DNA from: Tritrichomonas foetus
Lineage: Eukaryota > Parabasalia > Tritrichomonadida > Tritrichomonadidae
Length of the DNA: 64,000 bases
NCBI GenBank assembly: GCA_001839685.1
Contig: MLAK01000145.1
Span: 17,216-81,215, forward strand
Reading direction: 5' to 3'
A program made the translations under genes and the position numbers. Below are positions 1-11,138 of the stretch, in pieces. Each line of letters opens with the position of its first letter. Positions within the stretch are counted from its first letter, which is position 1. The notes under the pieces are model-generated. The model saw only the letters and a list, made by a program, of their open reading frames with translations, had not been told where the DNA came from and searched no databases.

Positions 1-582
1 ATTAAAAACCTCAATTAATTAAAAACCTCAATTCATGATTAATATTTATGGAATTTTTGATTGATTGTTATGAAACACCACATGAGAGTGCAGTATCAAA
101 TGTATATTTTATTCATATGCCAACATCTGGGTAAAAAGTCACATTGAAACGAAAATAAATGAAAATAATTTCATCTTATCAATAGCCATAATTATAATAT
201 CTCTATGAAATAAATGAAGTCATAAATAAATCTACATTCCATCAAAATGAAGATTCTTTGTATTATTTTTCTAAAATATAGATAGATTTCACTTCAACTG
301 GACCCAAGTCTAAACATGGAGTGTTGATGATGCAATAAGGTAGATCTATCTACTTGACTATTTGACATTCTGGAAACCATTTTAATATAATTCTAATTTT
401 CCCAAATCTGAATTCCCCTGATAAAAATGATCAACCTGTTGTGGTAAATCTTTATTCGCGGTTTGGTTCATGCATTCCAAATTTCATTCTAGATCAGTCG
501 GAAAATCACTTTTGAATGAATTTGGCTATATAAACATTCAAAAAAAATCGAGGTTATTTTAAAATAGATCTATCTGATCACT
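1..582. other. Intergenic, no gene seen
   Basis: AT-rich non-coding sequence. Positions 1-34 are two 17-bp tandem copies beginning ATTAAAAACCTCAATT. A TCACTA match to the trichomonad initiator consensus TCAYTW runs from 578 into the ATG at 583 and could be the start site of the next gene. No RNA gene was recognised. Confidence 0.6.
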
Positions 583-2994
583 ATGGACGCTGAACGCCTC
601 CAAATAATTTTAAATTATTATGTCCAAAATCTGGAGAACCCAAATATCGATACAAATCAAATTCTGCAAGTTATCATATCCGAGGTTCAAAATAATGTTG
701 AGCATTTTACAAATTTGATCGTTTCTTTCATTCTAGATTCTTCAAAAATGCCCACTCAAAAAAGTCTTTTATGTTTTGTTATCAAAAATTTTAAACTTTT
801 ATTGCCGAATAATTTATTTTTACAGTTATTTAATTTATCTTTAAATTCTGATAAATCTTTTCAGAATCACCTGTGTGATGCTATTGGTTCAGTAATTTTA
901 CCAGAACAAGTTATATTATTAATCAATGTACTTTCCGAAAATGCAGAACAAATGATTGCATCTAATCATATTGTAACAAACTTAATTCCATTTCCTGCCT
1001 TAGAAATATTATTAATTTTTAGTGAAAAGCAATACAAACTGTGTAATGAGCTAAAAATTACAGATTGCAAAATTCAACCTTTCATTTTAAATTTTCTGTT
1101 TAATTTTTGCTTCAATGAGAACAACAAAGATATTAATATATGGACAATAGCAGCAACAATTTTATCGTACTATAATATTGAAAATAATCCTGATTTCATG
1201 GGAAAAATTTGTGTATTATTTGATATTCCTTTTCAAATCGAATCTTTTCATTTTTTTGATAAACTTTTCACTTCTTTTAATGATGTGGATGATTCACATA
1301 TGAAATTCGCCATCTGTTTAAAGAAAATTGAAGAACTTGCCAATTTTGTTCCTTTTCCTTCAATTCCTCATAACTTTATGAATGAAGAGTCGTCGTTAGA
1401 ATCTTTTGCATTTAAATTGATTGAACTGATGTCTTTTGCTGATAATCTTGATGATTTTGAATATGATAAAGATCTTTATATTAAAAAAATGATAACATTA
1501 TGTTTATTACCAGAAGACAAACGTCAAGAGTGGCACAATGACATCGAAAGTTTTCTTGTTGAAAATTTTGATGATGAATCCAACGATCAGAGTCTTCGTC
1601 AAATTATTTTTTTAGAAGTTTCATCTAATTGGGTTTTTTCTGCTTTTTATAACTTTTGTTCAAGCTCTCCAATCTTTATTCAAGACAAAAATTACCAAGA
1701 AACTTTTTATTATTTATTTTTTAACTATGCCAAAGATTTGAATGATATTTCAAATTTCAGCATTCCTCCACCAATTGATGAAAACGATGAAATTTTAATG
1801 GGTCAATTTATTCGATGTATTACTGTTTGTGGTATTCGATTAGACGAAAGTGTTTATCGAAAAATATTGGAATCAGATTCTCACATATTAAAAATTTTTT
1901 TGGCTTACAGTGTGAGTGAAGTTCCCAGTAAGTTTCCAGATTTGTGTAACGCTTGTTTATATTCAATGACATTTTACCTTGATTCTTTTTCAACTGGTGT
2001 AATTTTAAGTTTTTTTGAAATTATAGGTCATTTAATTTTAGGCTCTCATTTAGAAATCAACACTTTTTCTAGCTTACTTTCAACTTTTCTAGTAAACTGG
2101 ACTAAGTCTGTTCATAATTTTAATATTAGCTCTGGACTGTCTTCTTTGATTTCTGATTTTACAAAAGATTTACATTTATTGCCATGTATTCAATCTATGG
2201 TCTTACCAATTGTTTCCGACTATTTGAAGTTATCAAGCACCTATTATGAAGCTCTTATTTTGTGTAATACTGTCACCAAATGTTTGCCATGTAATTCTGT
2301 TGAAGTATCGAATTTATTAACCCATGATATTTTCTCCACATTTATTAATATTTTGAATGTATATTTAAACAACGAAGAAATGAATAGTTCACAAGAAGCA
2401 ATTTTAGGACTTGCTTCTTTTTATTGTCGAATTAATCAAGTTCACCCGTTAATGCCATTATTAATTAAAAAATCAATTTCTTCGAATATTCCACTTCATT
2501 GTCATTTTGTCAGCTTTTTCTATGAATATTTATTAAATCAACCTAGCGATCAAAATCCTATTACAACTATTGCTGAAACTCTCAGAGAAGTTATAAGTTT
2601 ATTTATTACAACATCAAAGCTAAATAAACAAGAAGCAATTTTAGACAGTCTTGCTTTATTTTATACAGAGTCACCAGAATATGCTAATTATTTATTTAAT
2701 TATGCTGGGTTTCCTTTTCATCTTATCTATCAATTTATTTTTGAGAATTCTGGAAACTTTTCAAAGGATGTTATTCGACTTTTTTGTATGATGATTTCGA
2801 TGAGCTTTCAATGTGTTGAATTTCCACAAAATTTCACAATGAGTGCAATCGAATTATTTCGAGAAATATCCGCCAGAAAGGATTTGGAAAATGATCGTAG
2901 CTATATGATTAACCAAGATGATCCATTTATAATCCATCATAGGCTGTATCATGCTACTAATGCAGAATTTAAAGAACTTTGTGGAATTACTTAA
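583..2994 (+). CDS. Helical-repeat (HEAT/importin-like) protein, 803 aa
   Basis: An 803-residue protein made almost wholly of alternating amphipathic helices rich in Leu, Ile and Phe, without signal peptide, membrane span or low-complexity tail. That pattern is typical of HEAT/armadillo solenoids, and the size and texture recall importin-beta or exportin family members, which carry cargo through nuclear pores. I see no signature motif that fixes the family, so the transport role is only a guess. The start is an ATG with a TCACTA initiator-like motif directly in front of it. The reading frame is uninterrupted and ends in TAA followed by AT-rich spacer. It is an isolated gene with 1.35 kb of empty sequence downstream. 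Confidence 0.55.
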   Translation: MDAERLQIILNYYVQNLENPNIDTNQILQVIISEVQNNVEHFTNLIVSFILDSSKMPTQKSLLCFVIKNFKLLLPNNLFLQLFNLSLNSDKSFQNHLCDAIGSVILPEQVILLINVLSENAEQMIASNHIVTNLIPFPALEILLIFSEKQYKLCNELKITDCKIQPFILNFLFNFCFNENNKDINIWTIAATILSYYNIENNPDFMGKICVLFDIPFQIESFHFFDKLFTSFNDVDDSHMKFAICLKKIEELANFVPFPSIPHNFMNEESSLESFAFKLIELMSFADNLDDFEYDKDLYIKKMITLCLLPEDKRQEWHNDIESFLVENFDDESNDQSLRQIIFLEVSSNWVFSAFYNFCSSSPIFIQDKNYQETFYYLFFNYAKDLNDISNFSIPPPIDENDEILMGQFIRCITVCGIRLDESVYRKILESDSHILKIFLAYSVSEVPSKFPDLCNACLYSMTFYLDSFSTGVILSFFEIIGHLILGSHLEINTFSSLLSTFLVNWTKSVHNFNISSGLSSLISDFTKDLHLLPCIQSMVLPIVSDYLKLSSTYYEALILCNTVTKCLPCNSVEVSNLLTHDIFSTFINILNVYLNNEEMNSSQEAILGLASFYCRINQVHPLMPLLIKKSISSNIPLHCHFVSFFYEYLLNQPSDQNPITTIAETLREVISLFITTSKLNKQEAILDSLALFYTESPEYANYLFNYAGFPFHLIYQFIFENSGNFSKDVIRLFCMMISMSFQCVEFPQNFTMSAIELFREISARKDLENDRSYMINQDDPFIIHHRLYHATNAEFKELCGIT

Positions 2995-4344
2995 AATATA
3001 TGTGAATTTGTCAATTGCAAAAAATAGTGAATCAAAAAAACATGACATTTGTTTTTATAAATAGTATAATATTACATATCTTTTATATATTTCCATAAAC
3101 TATTGTATTTATCAATTTATTGAGGAATATTAGTATCCCAATTAATCGATGATGGTTGACAAATATTGGTATTATGTGAAAAATGAGTTGCAAAGTTATA
3201 GAATTTAATATTATTTGGAGAAAATGTATTAATTTAAAATATGATTGTTGAATTTCTCTAACATAAAAGCCACTATTATTTTTTGAATATACTTTTCAGA
3301 ATTTTTGAATCATATTGAATTTATGAGACATTACAATGTGAATATTAATTTTATGATCTTTCAAATAATTTATTTATCCATAGAATTAATTTTATATGCG
3401 ATCAAATTCAATGGCTAAAAATGTTGTTTTTGTATCTATCAAGAACTCTTTGAATTTCCAGTTATTTCTTTATCATAGAAAGTGTAGAGATGCTATTTCG
3501 TGGGTCAATAATGAATAGGAAAACATGATTGAAGTTGAAAATACGCTTTGATATTATTACACAGTTTCTCAATTTTCAATATGTTTAACTTTCAGAAATA
3601 AATTCAATGTTGTTCTATTCAAAATACTTTGAAAATTAGAATTTTTCTAAAGAAATGCTTCAAAATGCTGGTGAACTTTTTCTAATTGTTTTCAAAGATG
3701 TCTCAACATATCTATCATCATACGAGAAACTCTGAATTAATGGTAAAATTCCGCGGCTCGACCAAATGACGATTGTGCATAAATCATGAAACTTTTGAAA
3801 GAAATTCGAAGTTCCTCTCAAATTCTAAGGAAAAATTTAGTTGTGTGATAAACAATTGGTATCGTAATCACATTCAAATTATTTTACAGTTTACCAAACC
3901 CCTATTCAAAAATGTGGAGAGAAAACTATAAATTCACGATTAGTCAACGATGACAGTATAAATGCATGTCGATAATTTTTCCAATTGTATTTTGACCATC
4001 ATCTTCATGTGGAAATTTGTCGAGAGGTATATCATTTTAAAAACATTTTGAATAAGTACACAAAATAATTGAGTTTATAATAGTTTCTTTTTCTGAGCTA
4101 ATTTTTTTGAATATAAAAAATTGGTTTGGATAAAATTGTGAGCATCATAAAATTTTTGAATGTTTTCGTTTCATTGAAAAATAATTTGAATGATTCGCTA
4201 ATCCAATATCCACTCAAAAATTTATTATATACACATAATTTTTTATAACCTTATTCAATGATATTGGGAGTGTTTTCAATTTAATGAACTTTCAATTAAG
4301 AGTTCAATCAATTCAAATATCATTGTTCATTTCATTTTTCACAG
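2995..4344. other. Intergenic, 1.35 kb, no gene seen
   Basis: AT-rich sequence with stops in all frames. I found no tRNA-, rRNA- or snRNA-like segment. The last 20 bases hold the initiator-like motifs of the Myb gene. Confidence 0.6.
4327..4337 (+). promoter_or_regulatory. Initiator-like motifs of the Myb gene
   Basis: Two overlapping TCATTT matches (4327-4332 and 4332-4337) to the trichomonad Inr consensus TCAYTW lie 8-18 bases before the ATG. Short 5' UTRs of this size are normal in trichomonads. Transcript mapping would be needed to confirm the start. Confidence 0.5.
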
Positions 4345-5049
4345 ATGCTCATGACTCATTCAATTCACGCCCAGGCTCCATCGAACGCCACTACATTTGA
4401 ATCATCAATTGAATGCCCATTCAGACGCAAAACAAGGCAGTGGACGCCCGAAGAAGACGAAAGGCTCAGAGCCGCGACGGCCATCCTTGGAACAACCAAG
4501 TGGCAAATCATTGCCCAATTTGTTGGAAATGGTCGCAACCAGTCGCAATGCAGTCAGCGCTGGCAAAGAGTCCTCGACCCAAAGCTCAAAAAAACGCACT
4601 GGACTGAAGATGAAGATGCCAAACTGGAACAGCTCATAAAAGAACATGGAACACAACGTTGGATGAAAATTGCTTCTATTTTCGGTGATAGATCTGATGT
4701 CCAATGTCGATACAGATACCAACAGCTTCGACGCTCATCCAGTAAATTCAATCATTTGGATGGCTCGTCATCAGATGCATCAGAAAATTCAGAAAGCTCA
4801 TCAAACTCATCACCAGAAATAACCCCAAAGAACGATTTAGCATCTTTCTGCAACTCGTTCGGCGTTGACTTGCCGATCATTGATATTAATAAACTTGGTA
4901 AGTCATGTCAAATCGATAGTAACGGAAAGAATTCATGTAATATCACTGACATTAGAGGTGAAAATGGCCAGCAGAGATTCATGCTTCCCTCAATATCGTT
5001 GATCTTTCAAGATCTAGGACTCCCAGAAAATCAACTCTTGTACATTTGA
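4345..5049 (+). CDS. R2R3 Myb-like DNA-binding protein
   Basis: A 234-residue protein with two adjacent Myb/SANT repeats. The first (about residues 31-80) has the spaced tryptophans W33, W53 and W73. The second (about 84-128) has W86 and W106, with the third aromatic position held by Tyr (CRYRYQQL), a common substitution. Each repeat folds into three helices, the third reading DNA. The C-terminal 100 residues are Ser/Asn-rich and look disordered, then end in a more hydrophobic segment (ISLIFQDLGLPENQLL) that could be an interaction motif. Myb proteins are the largest class of transcription factors in trichomonads and several bind promoter elements. The target here is unknown. Two TCATTT motifs precede the ATG, which is the first in frame. 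Confidence 0.9.
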   Translation: MLMTHSIHAQAPSNATTFESSIECPFRRKTRQWTPEEDERLRAATAILGTTKWQIIAQFVGNGRNQSQCSQRWQRVLDPKLKKTHWTEDEDAKLEQLIKEHGTQRWMKIASIFGDRSDVQCRYRYQQLRRSSSKFNHLDGSSSDASENSESSSNSSPEITPKNDLASFCNSFGVDLPIIDINKLGKSCQIDSNGKNSCNITDIRGENGQQRFMLPSISLIFQDLGLPENQLLYI

Positions 5050-5673
5050 ATTCCCTTTGTACAAGGTTTGTTATTTGAATAAATATAGAAATTTGTACTT
5101 TTTAACTTTTTATTAGTATTTATTATAGTACCAAATAGTTATAATACCAAATTTCATTCTTTTCGATTTTATATTGTTTCTTATTTGTATTATCAATTAT
5201 TTTTTTCAATTATGTGATATTTTGTTGTGAGTGAAATGTACCGATGTAAGTGGAAAGGTAATAAAAGAGAAATAAAATATATCATCATGATTAAAGTTTG
5301 TTAAATAATAAAAGTGAGTCAGAAATCTAACTCTATCTTTTTTAGAAATCGTTTTGTAGGAATGGTCTTCATGTAAGACAATTTCCTTTCGATTTTTAAA
5401 AAAAACAGGCTCATTCTGATTAAAAAAATTGTCCTATTGAAGAACCAATAAATAATAATTAAAAAGTGAAAATGGGTGAACAAAATGTAAATAATATTTT
5501 TTACATATGAAACGTGATAGCCACGATTACTATATTATAAGAAAGAACAAACAAAAAATTGGAATAAGAAATTCTCTAATATAACAATTGATCAATTTGG
5601 TTCACGTGTTTGAATCAATAACTAAATATTATCAAGTTAGAAAAATTAACATTTTTTCTGATAATTACGCATA
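5050..5673. other. Intergenic between convergent genes
   Basis: About 620 bases of AT-rich spacer between the 3' ends of the Myb and IFT139 genes. It contains several TAAA-type sites that could serve as trichomonad polyadenylation signals (for example AATAAA at 5079). Nothing else was seen. Confidence 0.55.
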
Positions 5674-8600
5674 TCAAACCTTGCATTTTCTATATGATGG
5701 AATTAAAATTTCTTTTTTCAGGTCTTTGTATTCTGGATGTAGATCAAGAACAGCACGACAAATGATTAAAGCAATATCATATTTTTTGGCTTTCATTGAA
5801 CAATAAGCATAGGAATAACCAATTTCAGGATCACTTTTATCACAAAGCTCCCAAAGGTGAGAATAAGCATTTGCTGCATCTGAATACATTTTGTTTTTGA
5901 AATGAACAGCTGCACTCATTTCCCATGCTTTTTTACAACACATATTTAGCTCAAGTGCTAATAAAATAAGATGTTGTGCACTGTTGAAGTTTGTATCTCG
6001 TTCTACTATATATGCCATCATTAAATAAGCTTCTTCGAAATACGAAAATTCTTCATGAAAAGCTTTTCTAGATAAAACATAACCAAGTATTTTTTTCGCT
6101 TGGTCAAACTTTCCTAATCTTGTTTTACAACGAGCAGAACTGACTGATGCAGGAATATTTCCAGGATTTTCTTTTACTAATTTAGAATAAATAGCTTCAG
6201 CTTGACTCACACTGTCAATTGTGTTTCTTGAACAGAGCAAACTTCCTTTCATTATAGATAGTGAAAATTCATCAATTTCTATCGAATTTAATAATTTTTC
6301 GCATTCGGTAAGTGAATCCTCAGGTGCAAGTGAATCATTTTCAAACCATAAATATTTTCTATCAGGGTTTGATAAAACATTAAATATTGCAATTTTTGCA
6401 GGAGTTTCCCATTTATGATTTCCGCATGCAGTTTTAAAGTTTTTCAATGCTTTTTCAGGACTTCCAACATATTGATTATATAAGCCAAGAGCAAAATAAA
6501 ATCCAGGATCATTACACTTTGCTTGTGATATATAATATCTGGCTAGTTGTAACCTTCCTGATCGTGCACACATTTCAATAAGACGCACTAGTGAACGAAT
6601 GAAATGTGGATGTGCATCTAAAACATTCCGAATACAAGCAATAGAATCACTTAAATTATAAGCTTGAGTAGATGTTAGTAAAAGTGCAACTGTTTCATTT
6701 TGTGGATCAATTGCTAAATAATCTTTACATACTTTCATACATTTTTCAATGTCATATCGATTTTTGAATAATTCAAATAAATGTACAACTGATGTTGAAT
6801 TAGTTTCATCGTATTCTAAAGATTTAGTGAAATAGTCAATTGCTCGATCAATATCATTTAAACTTTGATAATTGGATGCAATTTTATTTGAAAGAATAGA
6901 AACAGTATGTTTTAAATCAGTAACCAAAGAATTATGAATATCAGCAATTAAAATTCCAGTAAGAGTTTGGAATGAAGAATTATATCTTTTAATTGCTTCA
7001 CGATATTTTTTATTATGAGTACATATATCTCCTTGAAGTTCATAATAGGCAGCTAAAATAGTTGGTTCTTTTGAATTAATTACCCTCATTACTTTGTCAA
7101 TACATTGATCTGCTTCATTATACTTTTTGAGTTGAATCATTAAATTAATGAATTTTAACGATGATAATGTTGCAACTCTCATTATTGCGATATTTTTAGT
7201 AAAAAGTGAAACAGCATCTTCGAAACGATGGGCTGAAACATATGTTAATGCTAATGATATCAAAATATGATCGTTGCTTGGATCTTTTTCAAGTGCATTT
7301 TTATAGGCATCAATTGCTTGATTAAATTGTTTTAGTTTAAAATGAGCATCACCTAATAAAATATAGTGTTCTGGTGATTGATTTTCTTGTACTAAATCAT
7401 AAAAACAAGATATGTAGGATTCTTTATCATCTAAAAACTGTAAATATAAATCAGCTTTAACTTTAACTGCATCAAATAAATATTTTGTGTGTTTTTTAAG
7501 ATTGTCTAAAGTAACGAATGCTTTGGTCATATTTTTCTTATATGCGAATATATAAGCTTGTCTTAATACAAGCATTGCTTTATCATATGGATGCTTTATA
7601 TGATTGGCAGATTCAATGATAAATTCTGATGCTATTTTATATTGTGATGCATCAAGACACAAATCAATGAAATCCAAATAAAACTGAAATGGCAAATCCT
7701 TATTTCTAAATAGATGAATAATATTTGGAATTGATTCATTCATATTTTTCATAATTCTTGCTTTTTGAATTGAAAATTTAAGTGAATTTACTAAAGTTGG
7801 ATCTTCAATTGTCGCCTCTTCGATGCAATTTAGTGCAATTTGATCCTTATTAAAAAATAACAACAATTCAGCCATTTCTGACAAACAATGTGATAAACGA
7901 TAAATTCCAGGTGAAAATAAAATACGCTCAAATACTGAATATGCCTCACTTTGCTTGTTCAAGCGTTTTTGAAAAAGCCCTTGGAAATAATTAAATGGTA
8001 AATAATTTGGGAAAATCGCTGAGATGTGTTTGAGAATTTCTGCTAGCTTTTTTCCATTATCACCATCAAATCTAAAAACAGAAGAGTAATTATAAGTAAA
8101 CAATTCATCAAGTGCATCAATTATTACATCTGCTCTAAAACAAATGAAAAATTCGAGAAAACTTTCATATTTTGTTTCCATAAGAAAATATTTGGCAGTT
8201 ACTGAATTCAGTTTCATAAAATTCTTAGAAAAGTCATTTAATGAATCAAGAATTCTAGATAATAGTGCTTCGTTAGAATTTTCAATTCGTCTTTTCATTT
8301 TCGCTTTCAAAGTATTGAAAATTATTTCAGGTTTCAAAATATCGTGATACATATCGATTGTATCTTGGGCTTCAATTGCTCTCCCAGTATCAATCATTAA
8401 TCGAATATGAAGTTCAGATGCAAGTTGATTAGAAACATCACGATCGAGCACTTTATTCACAGAATTTAAAGAAGCTACAAAATTATTAGCTAAATATTGG
8501 TGATAGCCAAAAATTGAAAGACAAGTATTTTCATCATTTGATGTTTCATATGCTGCAGTTGCTAATCGAATCAGTCGATCAAAAACAACTAAACTGTGTT

Positions 8601-9477
8601 TAGAAAGCGTGGCAAATGCATAAGATAGCTTAATTTGATATTTCCAATTATTTTGTTCGTATTTCATGCAGTTTTCAATAACTTCATCTAAAAGGTCAGA
8701 AATAATGTGTTCACTTTGACTTCGAACTAATGCATGAAAAGCACGTATAACGTCATTTTCAAAAGGTGAAAAAAACTTACTTCGAATATCCTCTGAAATT
8801 TGAATTGCAAAATCCCATTTTTGTAATAAAATAAAAATTCTGCACTTTTCGATATTAATTTCTGGAAAATCATATTTAGCCAATATATTATTATAAATTT
8901 GTAAACTTTCATTATACTGGCCTAAAGTTGTATAAGAAACGGCTTTTCCATAATTACAGAACAAATTATTTGATTCGCCCGGTCGTCGTAAGATTTCTTC
9001 AAACCTTTTCAGGGCAGAATTAGGATGATTGTCCATAAGTTCTATCCAAGCATGTATTATGTCAAGATTTGTATTTTGTGGCGATTCTTTTCTGATTTTA
9101 TAAACCAAATCATATTCTTGATAATACCACAAAACCAGTGATGATATATATGCAGCAAGAGAATTATAAGGGTGCATTGTGTCAATTATAGCATTTATGT
9201 ACCTTTTTAACCGCTCTTTATTTGGATTTACAGATCGCGAATAAATACAATATTTGCAGGTATTTAGCAATAAGATTAAATCTGTTCTATTTTGAAGTCG
9301 CGCAATAATTTGGAATGCTTTTTCTGTCTCTCCCATAAATCCTACCGAAACGCCAGATAAAATATATAGAATAAGGTTAGTCTGCTTTTTTTGAATCCCT
9401 ATTTCACAAACTTGGTGTGAATGTCCGTATAGACCGTGCCTGAAATAATAAAACGACCTTTCTTGGAAGCAATCCAT
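5674..9477 (-). CDS. IFT139: Intraflagellar transport protein 139 (TTC21B), TPR protein
   Basis: A 1267-residue all-helical protein of tetratricopeptide repeats, close to the roughly 1300 residues usual for TTC21B/IFT139. Clear TPR units include the segment around ILLGDAHFKLKQFNQAI and the following YKNALEKDPSN. The last 90 residues, with KAWEMSAAVHFKNKMYSDAA, YAYCSMKAKKYDIAL and a final LHPEY segment, follow the family's C-terminal end. IFT139 is a subunit of the IFT-A complex, which runs retrograde transport and cargo entry in cilia and flagella, fitting a cell with several flagella. The start is a genuine ATG giving MDCFQERSF; no initiator motif is obvious upstream. The frame is intact from start to stop. 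This is one of the most secure assignments in the window. Confidence 0.92.
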   Translation of the reverse strand: MDCFQERSFYYFRHGLYGHSHQVCEIGIQKKQTNLILYILSGVSVGFMGETEKAFQIIARLQNRTDLILLLNTCKYCIYSRSVNPNKERLKRYINAIIDTMHPYNSLAAYISSLVLWYYQEYDLVYKIRKESPQNTNLDIIHAWIELMDNHPNSALKRFEEILRRPGESNNLFCNYGKAVSYTTLGQYNESLQIYNNILAKYDFPEINIEKCRIFILLQKWDFAIQISEDIRSKFFSPFENDVIRAFHALVRSQSEHIISDLLDEVIENCMKYEQNNWKYQIKLSYAFATLSKHSLVVFDRLIRLATAAYETSNDENTCLSIFGYHQYLANNFVASLNSVNKVLDRDVSNQLASELHIRLMIDTGRAIEAQDTIDMYHDILKPEIIFNTLKAKMKRRIENSNEALLSRILDSLNDFSKNFMKLNSVTAKYFLMETKYESFLEFFICFRADVIIDALDELFTYNYSSVFRFDGDNGKKLAEILKHISAIFPNYLPFNYFQGLFQKRLNKQSEAYSVFERILFSPGIYRLSHCLSEMAELLLFFNKDQIALNCIEEATIEDPTLVNSLKFSIQKARIMKNMNESIPNIIHLFRNKDLPFQFYLDFIDLCLDASQYKIASEFIIESANHIKHPYDKAMLVLRQAYIFAYKKNMTKAFVTLDNLKKHTKYLFDAVKVKADLYLQFLDDKESYISCFYDLVQENQSPEHYILLGDAHFKLKQFNQAIDAYKNALEKDPSNDHILISLALTYVSAHRFEDAVSLFTKNIAIMRVATLSSLKFINLMIQLKKYNEADQCIDKVMRVINSKEPTILAAYYELQGDICTHNKKYREAIKRYNSSFQTLTGILIADIHNSLVTDLKHTVSILSNKIASNYQSLNDIDRAIDYFTKSLEYDETNSTSVVHLFELFKNRYDIEKCMKVCKDYLAIDPQNETVALLLTSTQAYNLSDSIACIRNVLDAHPHFIRSLVRLIEMCARSGRLQLARYYISQAKCNDPGFYFALGLYNQYVGSPEKALKNFKTACGNHKWETPAKIAIFNVLSNPDRKYLWFENDSLAPEDSLTECEKLLNSIEIDEFSLSIMKGSLLCSRNTIDSVSQAEAIYSKLVKENPGNIPASVSSARCKTRLGKFDQAKKILGYVLSRKAFHEEFSYFEEAYLMMAYIVERDTNFNSAQHLILLALELNMCCKKAWEMSAAVHFKNKMYSDAANAYSHLWELCDKSDPEIGYSYAYCSMKAKKYDIALIICRAVLDLHPEYKDLKKEILIPSYRKCKV

Positions 9478-9932
9478 GACTGCTAGATATTTCCTTTTTC
9501 GAGTTTTTTTGTTTGTTCAGAAATTTCTTAAATTCTTACAAAATATTGTGTTAAGAAAGAAAATTTCTGAATAAATAGAAATAATTACCAGAAATGCATC
9601 TTTATCTAACTGTTCAATGTTTTATTAAATGAGCTAGAAAAAAATATAAATTGGGAAAATTCTAAACTGAAATACATCGAAAAATATTATTTTTTTCTGC
9701 GTTTATCTGGTTATTTATTGAATACTTCATTGTATTCAAATATTTACATATTTTAATGAATAATTGGTTTCATTTGAATACTTTACATGACCAAATTAAA
9801 AAAATAAAAATGTTTCGATTCAGAATGAATTCAATTCACTATTAAAGTGCGACCGGTTTTACAGTGAACATCTAAGGTCAAATGAAAAGTCAAATTTACG
9901 AAAAGTGTTCACGCTAAAGCTGGTCGCACTTT
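9478..9932. other. Divergent promoter region, IFT139 / PDI-like
   Basis: 455 bases between two outward-facing genes. The half near IFT139 is plain AT-rich spacer. The last 89 bases (9844-9932) form the inverted repeat listed separately. Confidence 0.6.
9844..9932. repeat. Inverted repeat (27-bp arms) abutting the PDI-like start codon
   Basis: The left arm 9844-9870 and right arm 9906-9932 are reverse complements at 23 of 27 positions, both outer ends reading AAAGTGCGACC towards the inside. The spacer is 35 bases (9871-9905) and holds two GTCAAAT copies. The right arm ends exactly one base before the ATG at 9933. The arms are clearly richer in G and C than the surroundings. If transcribed, the 5' UTR could fold into a long stem; otherwise it could be a two-site operator or a very small terminal-inverted-repeat element. 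No initiator motif is visible between the arms. Confidence 0.85.
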
Positions 9933-11138
9933 ATGATTATCTCATTTTTAGCGATTTTCGCTTTGAGTGAGTCGATTGTTCTAACAGACGATAACTTCAA
10001 TGACGTCATAAACAATACCGAAAAAATACCTGTCTTTCTCAAACTTTGGGCCAACTGGTGTCCTCATTGCAAAGAAATGGCACCTGAATGGACTAAACTT
10101 GTCGAAAACAACGAATTTCAAGGCAAAATATATTTTGCTGAAATTGAGTGTGAGCAATATCGTCACCTCTGTAAGCGATTTGAAGGCGAAAATTATCCAA
10201 GAATTTATTATCTCGATCTGAAAGAAAATTCATCAACTCGTTATTTAGGTGAACGCGAATATGATAACTTCAAAGTTTTTATTAAGAAACAGATTCAATT
10301 CCCTTTAGTTTCAATAACAGAAAATGATCTGCAATATTATCGTGATCTAGCAAATACTACGACTTCATTTATTTTTTGTTTCCCTGATAATGATGTTGAT
10401 TCACTTCACAAAGCTCAAGAAATTGTTATAAAAAGAAGACACTATGAATCTCAATTTTTGATCATGAATAGTGAGGTGAAAAAAATTATAGCAATTACAA
10501 GTCCAAATAGAACCGTTGAATTTATTGGTTCATTTGATGATCCAAAAATCAATCTATTCTTGATAACAAATTCTGTTCCATTTTTAAATGAATATACAGC
10601 TGCTGTAATGAAACATTCAGAATTCGTCAACACTGGTGTTTTTATTTTGATGCATAATCATTCTCAAACACCAACACAAGAATCTATTGAAATTTGTGAA
10701 GATGCATCAAAATATTTTCCTGTTACTTATGCAGACTGTATAAATCAAGATTGGCTTTGTAGATACACTTCTATTGATGTAAATACAACACAGCCTGAAT
10801 TTATAGTATTTGATCGAAAAAACAGAAAATTCTTTGTTTATCGTTCAACAGATAGACAAGTCGATTCGGTCAAAAAATGGAACGAACTAGTTTTTCATAA
10901 AAAAGCGAAATCCGAAGGTCCTGGTACTGGATTAATTGGACAGTTTCTTGAACCAATTTATGATCAAAAAGCAGGTGGTGACAAAGTAAATTACATGCCA
11001 TTTTTTGCACTTCCTTTAATTTTTGTTGTTGTCATTGGAATGTTTATCTACGACTGTTTGCATGAAATTGGCCATCAAAATAGCCATAAATCCCATCATA
11101 AATCATATCATCGCAATGATGAAAAAAAGAATGAATGA
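9933..11138 (+). CDS. Membrane-anchored protein disulfide isomerase-like protein
   Basis: 401 residues with an N-terminal signal sequence (MIISFLAIFALSES), a thioredoxin domain (about residues 15-120) with active site WCPHC (C43, C46), a diverged middle region resembling further redox-inactive thioredoxin folds, and one C-terminal membrane span (about 355-375). The short cytosolic tail is His/Lys-rich and ends KKNE, matching the KKXX dilysine ER-retrieval signal. This predicts a type I ER membrane oxidoreductase like the TMX family, forming or exchanging disulfides in secretory proteins. The CPHC dipeptide is between the CGHC of classical PDI and the CPHC of bacterial DsbA, suggesting an oxidising site. 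The ATG sits directly behind a large inverted repeat. Confidence 0.85.
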   Translation: MIISFLAIFALSESIVLTDDNFNDVINNTEKIPVFLKLWANWCPHCKEMAPEWTKLVENNEFQGKIYFAEIECEQYRHLCKRFEGENYPRIYYLDLKENSSTRYLGEREYDNFKVFIKKQIQFPLVSITENDLQYYRDLANTTTSFIFCFPDNDVDSLHKAQEIVIKRRHYESQFLIMNSEVKKIIAITSPNRTVEFIGSFDDPKINLFLITNSVPFLNEYTAAVMKHSEFVNTGVFILMHNHSQTPTQESIEICEDASKYFPVTYADCINQDWLCRYTSIDVNTTQPEFIVFDRKNRKFFVYRSTDRQVDSVKKWNELVFHKKAKSEGPGTGLIGQFLEPIYDQKAGGDKVNYMPFFALPLIFVVVIGMFIYDCLHEIGHQNSHKSHHKSYHRNDEKKNE

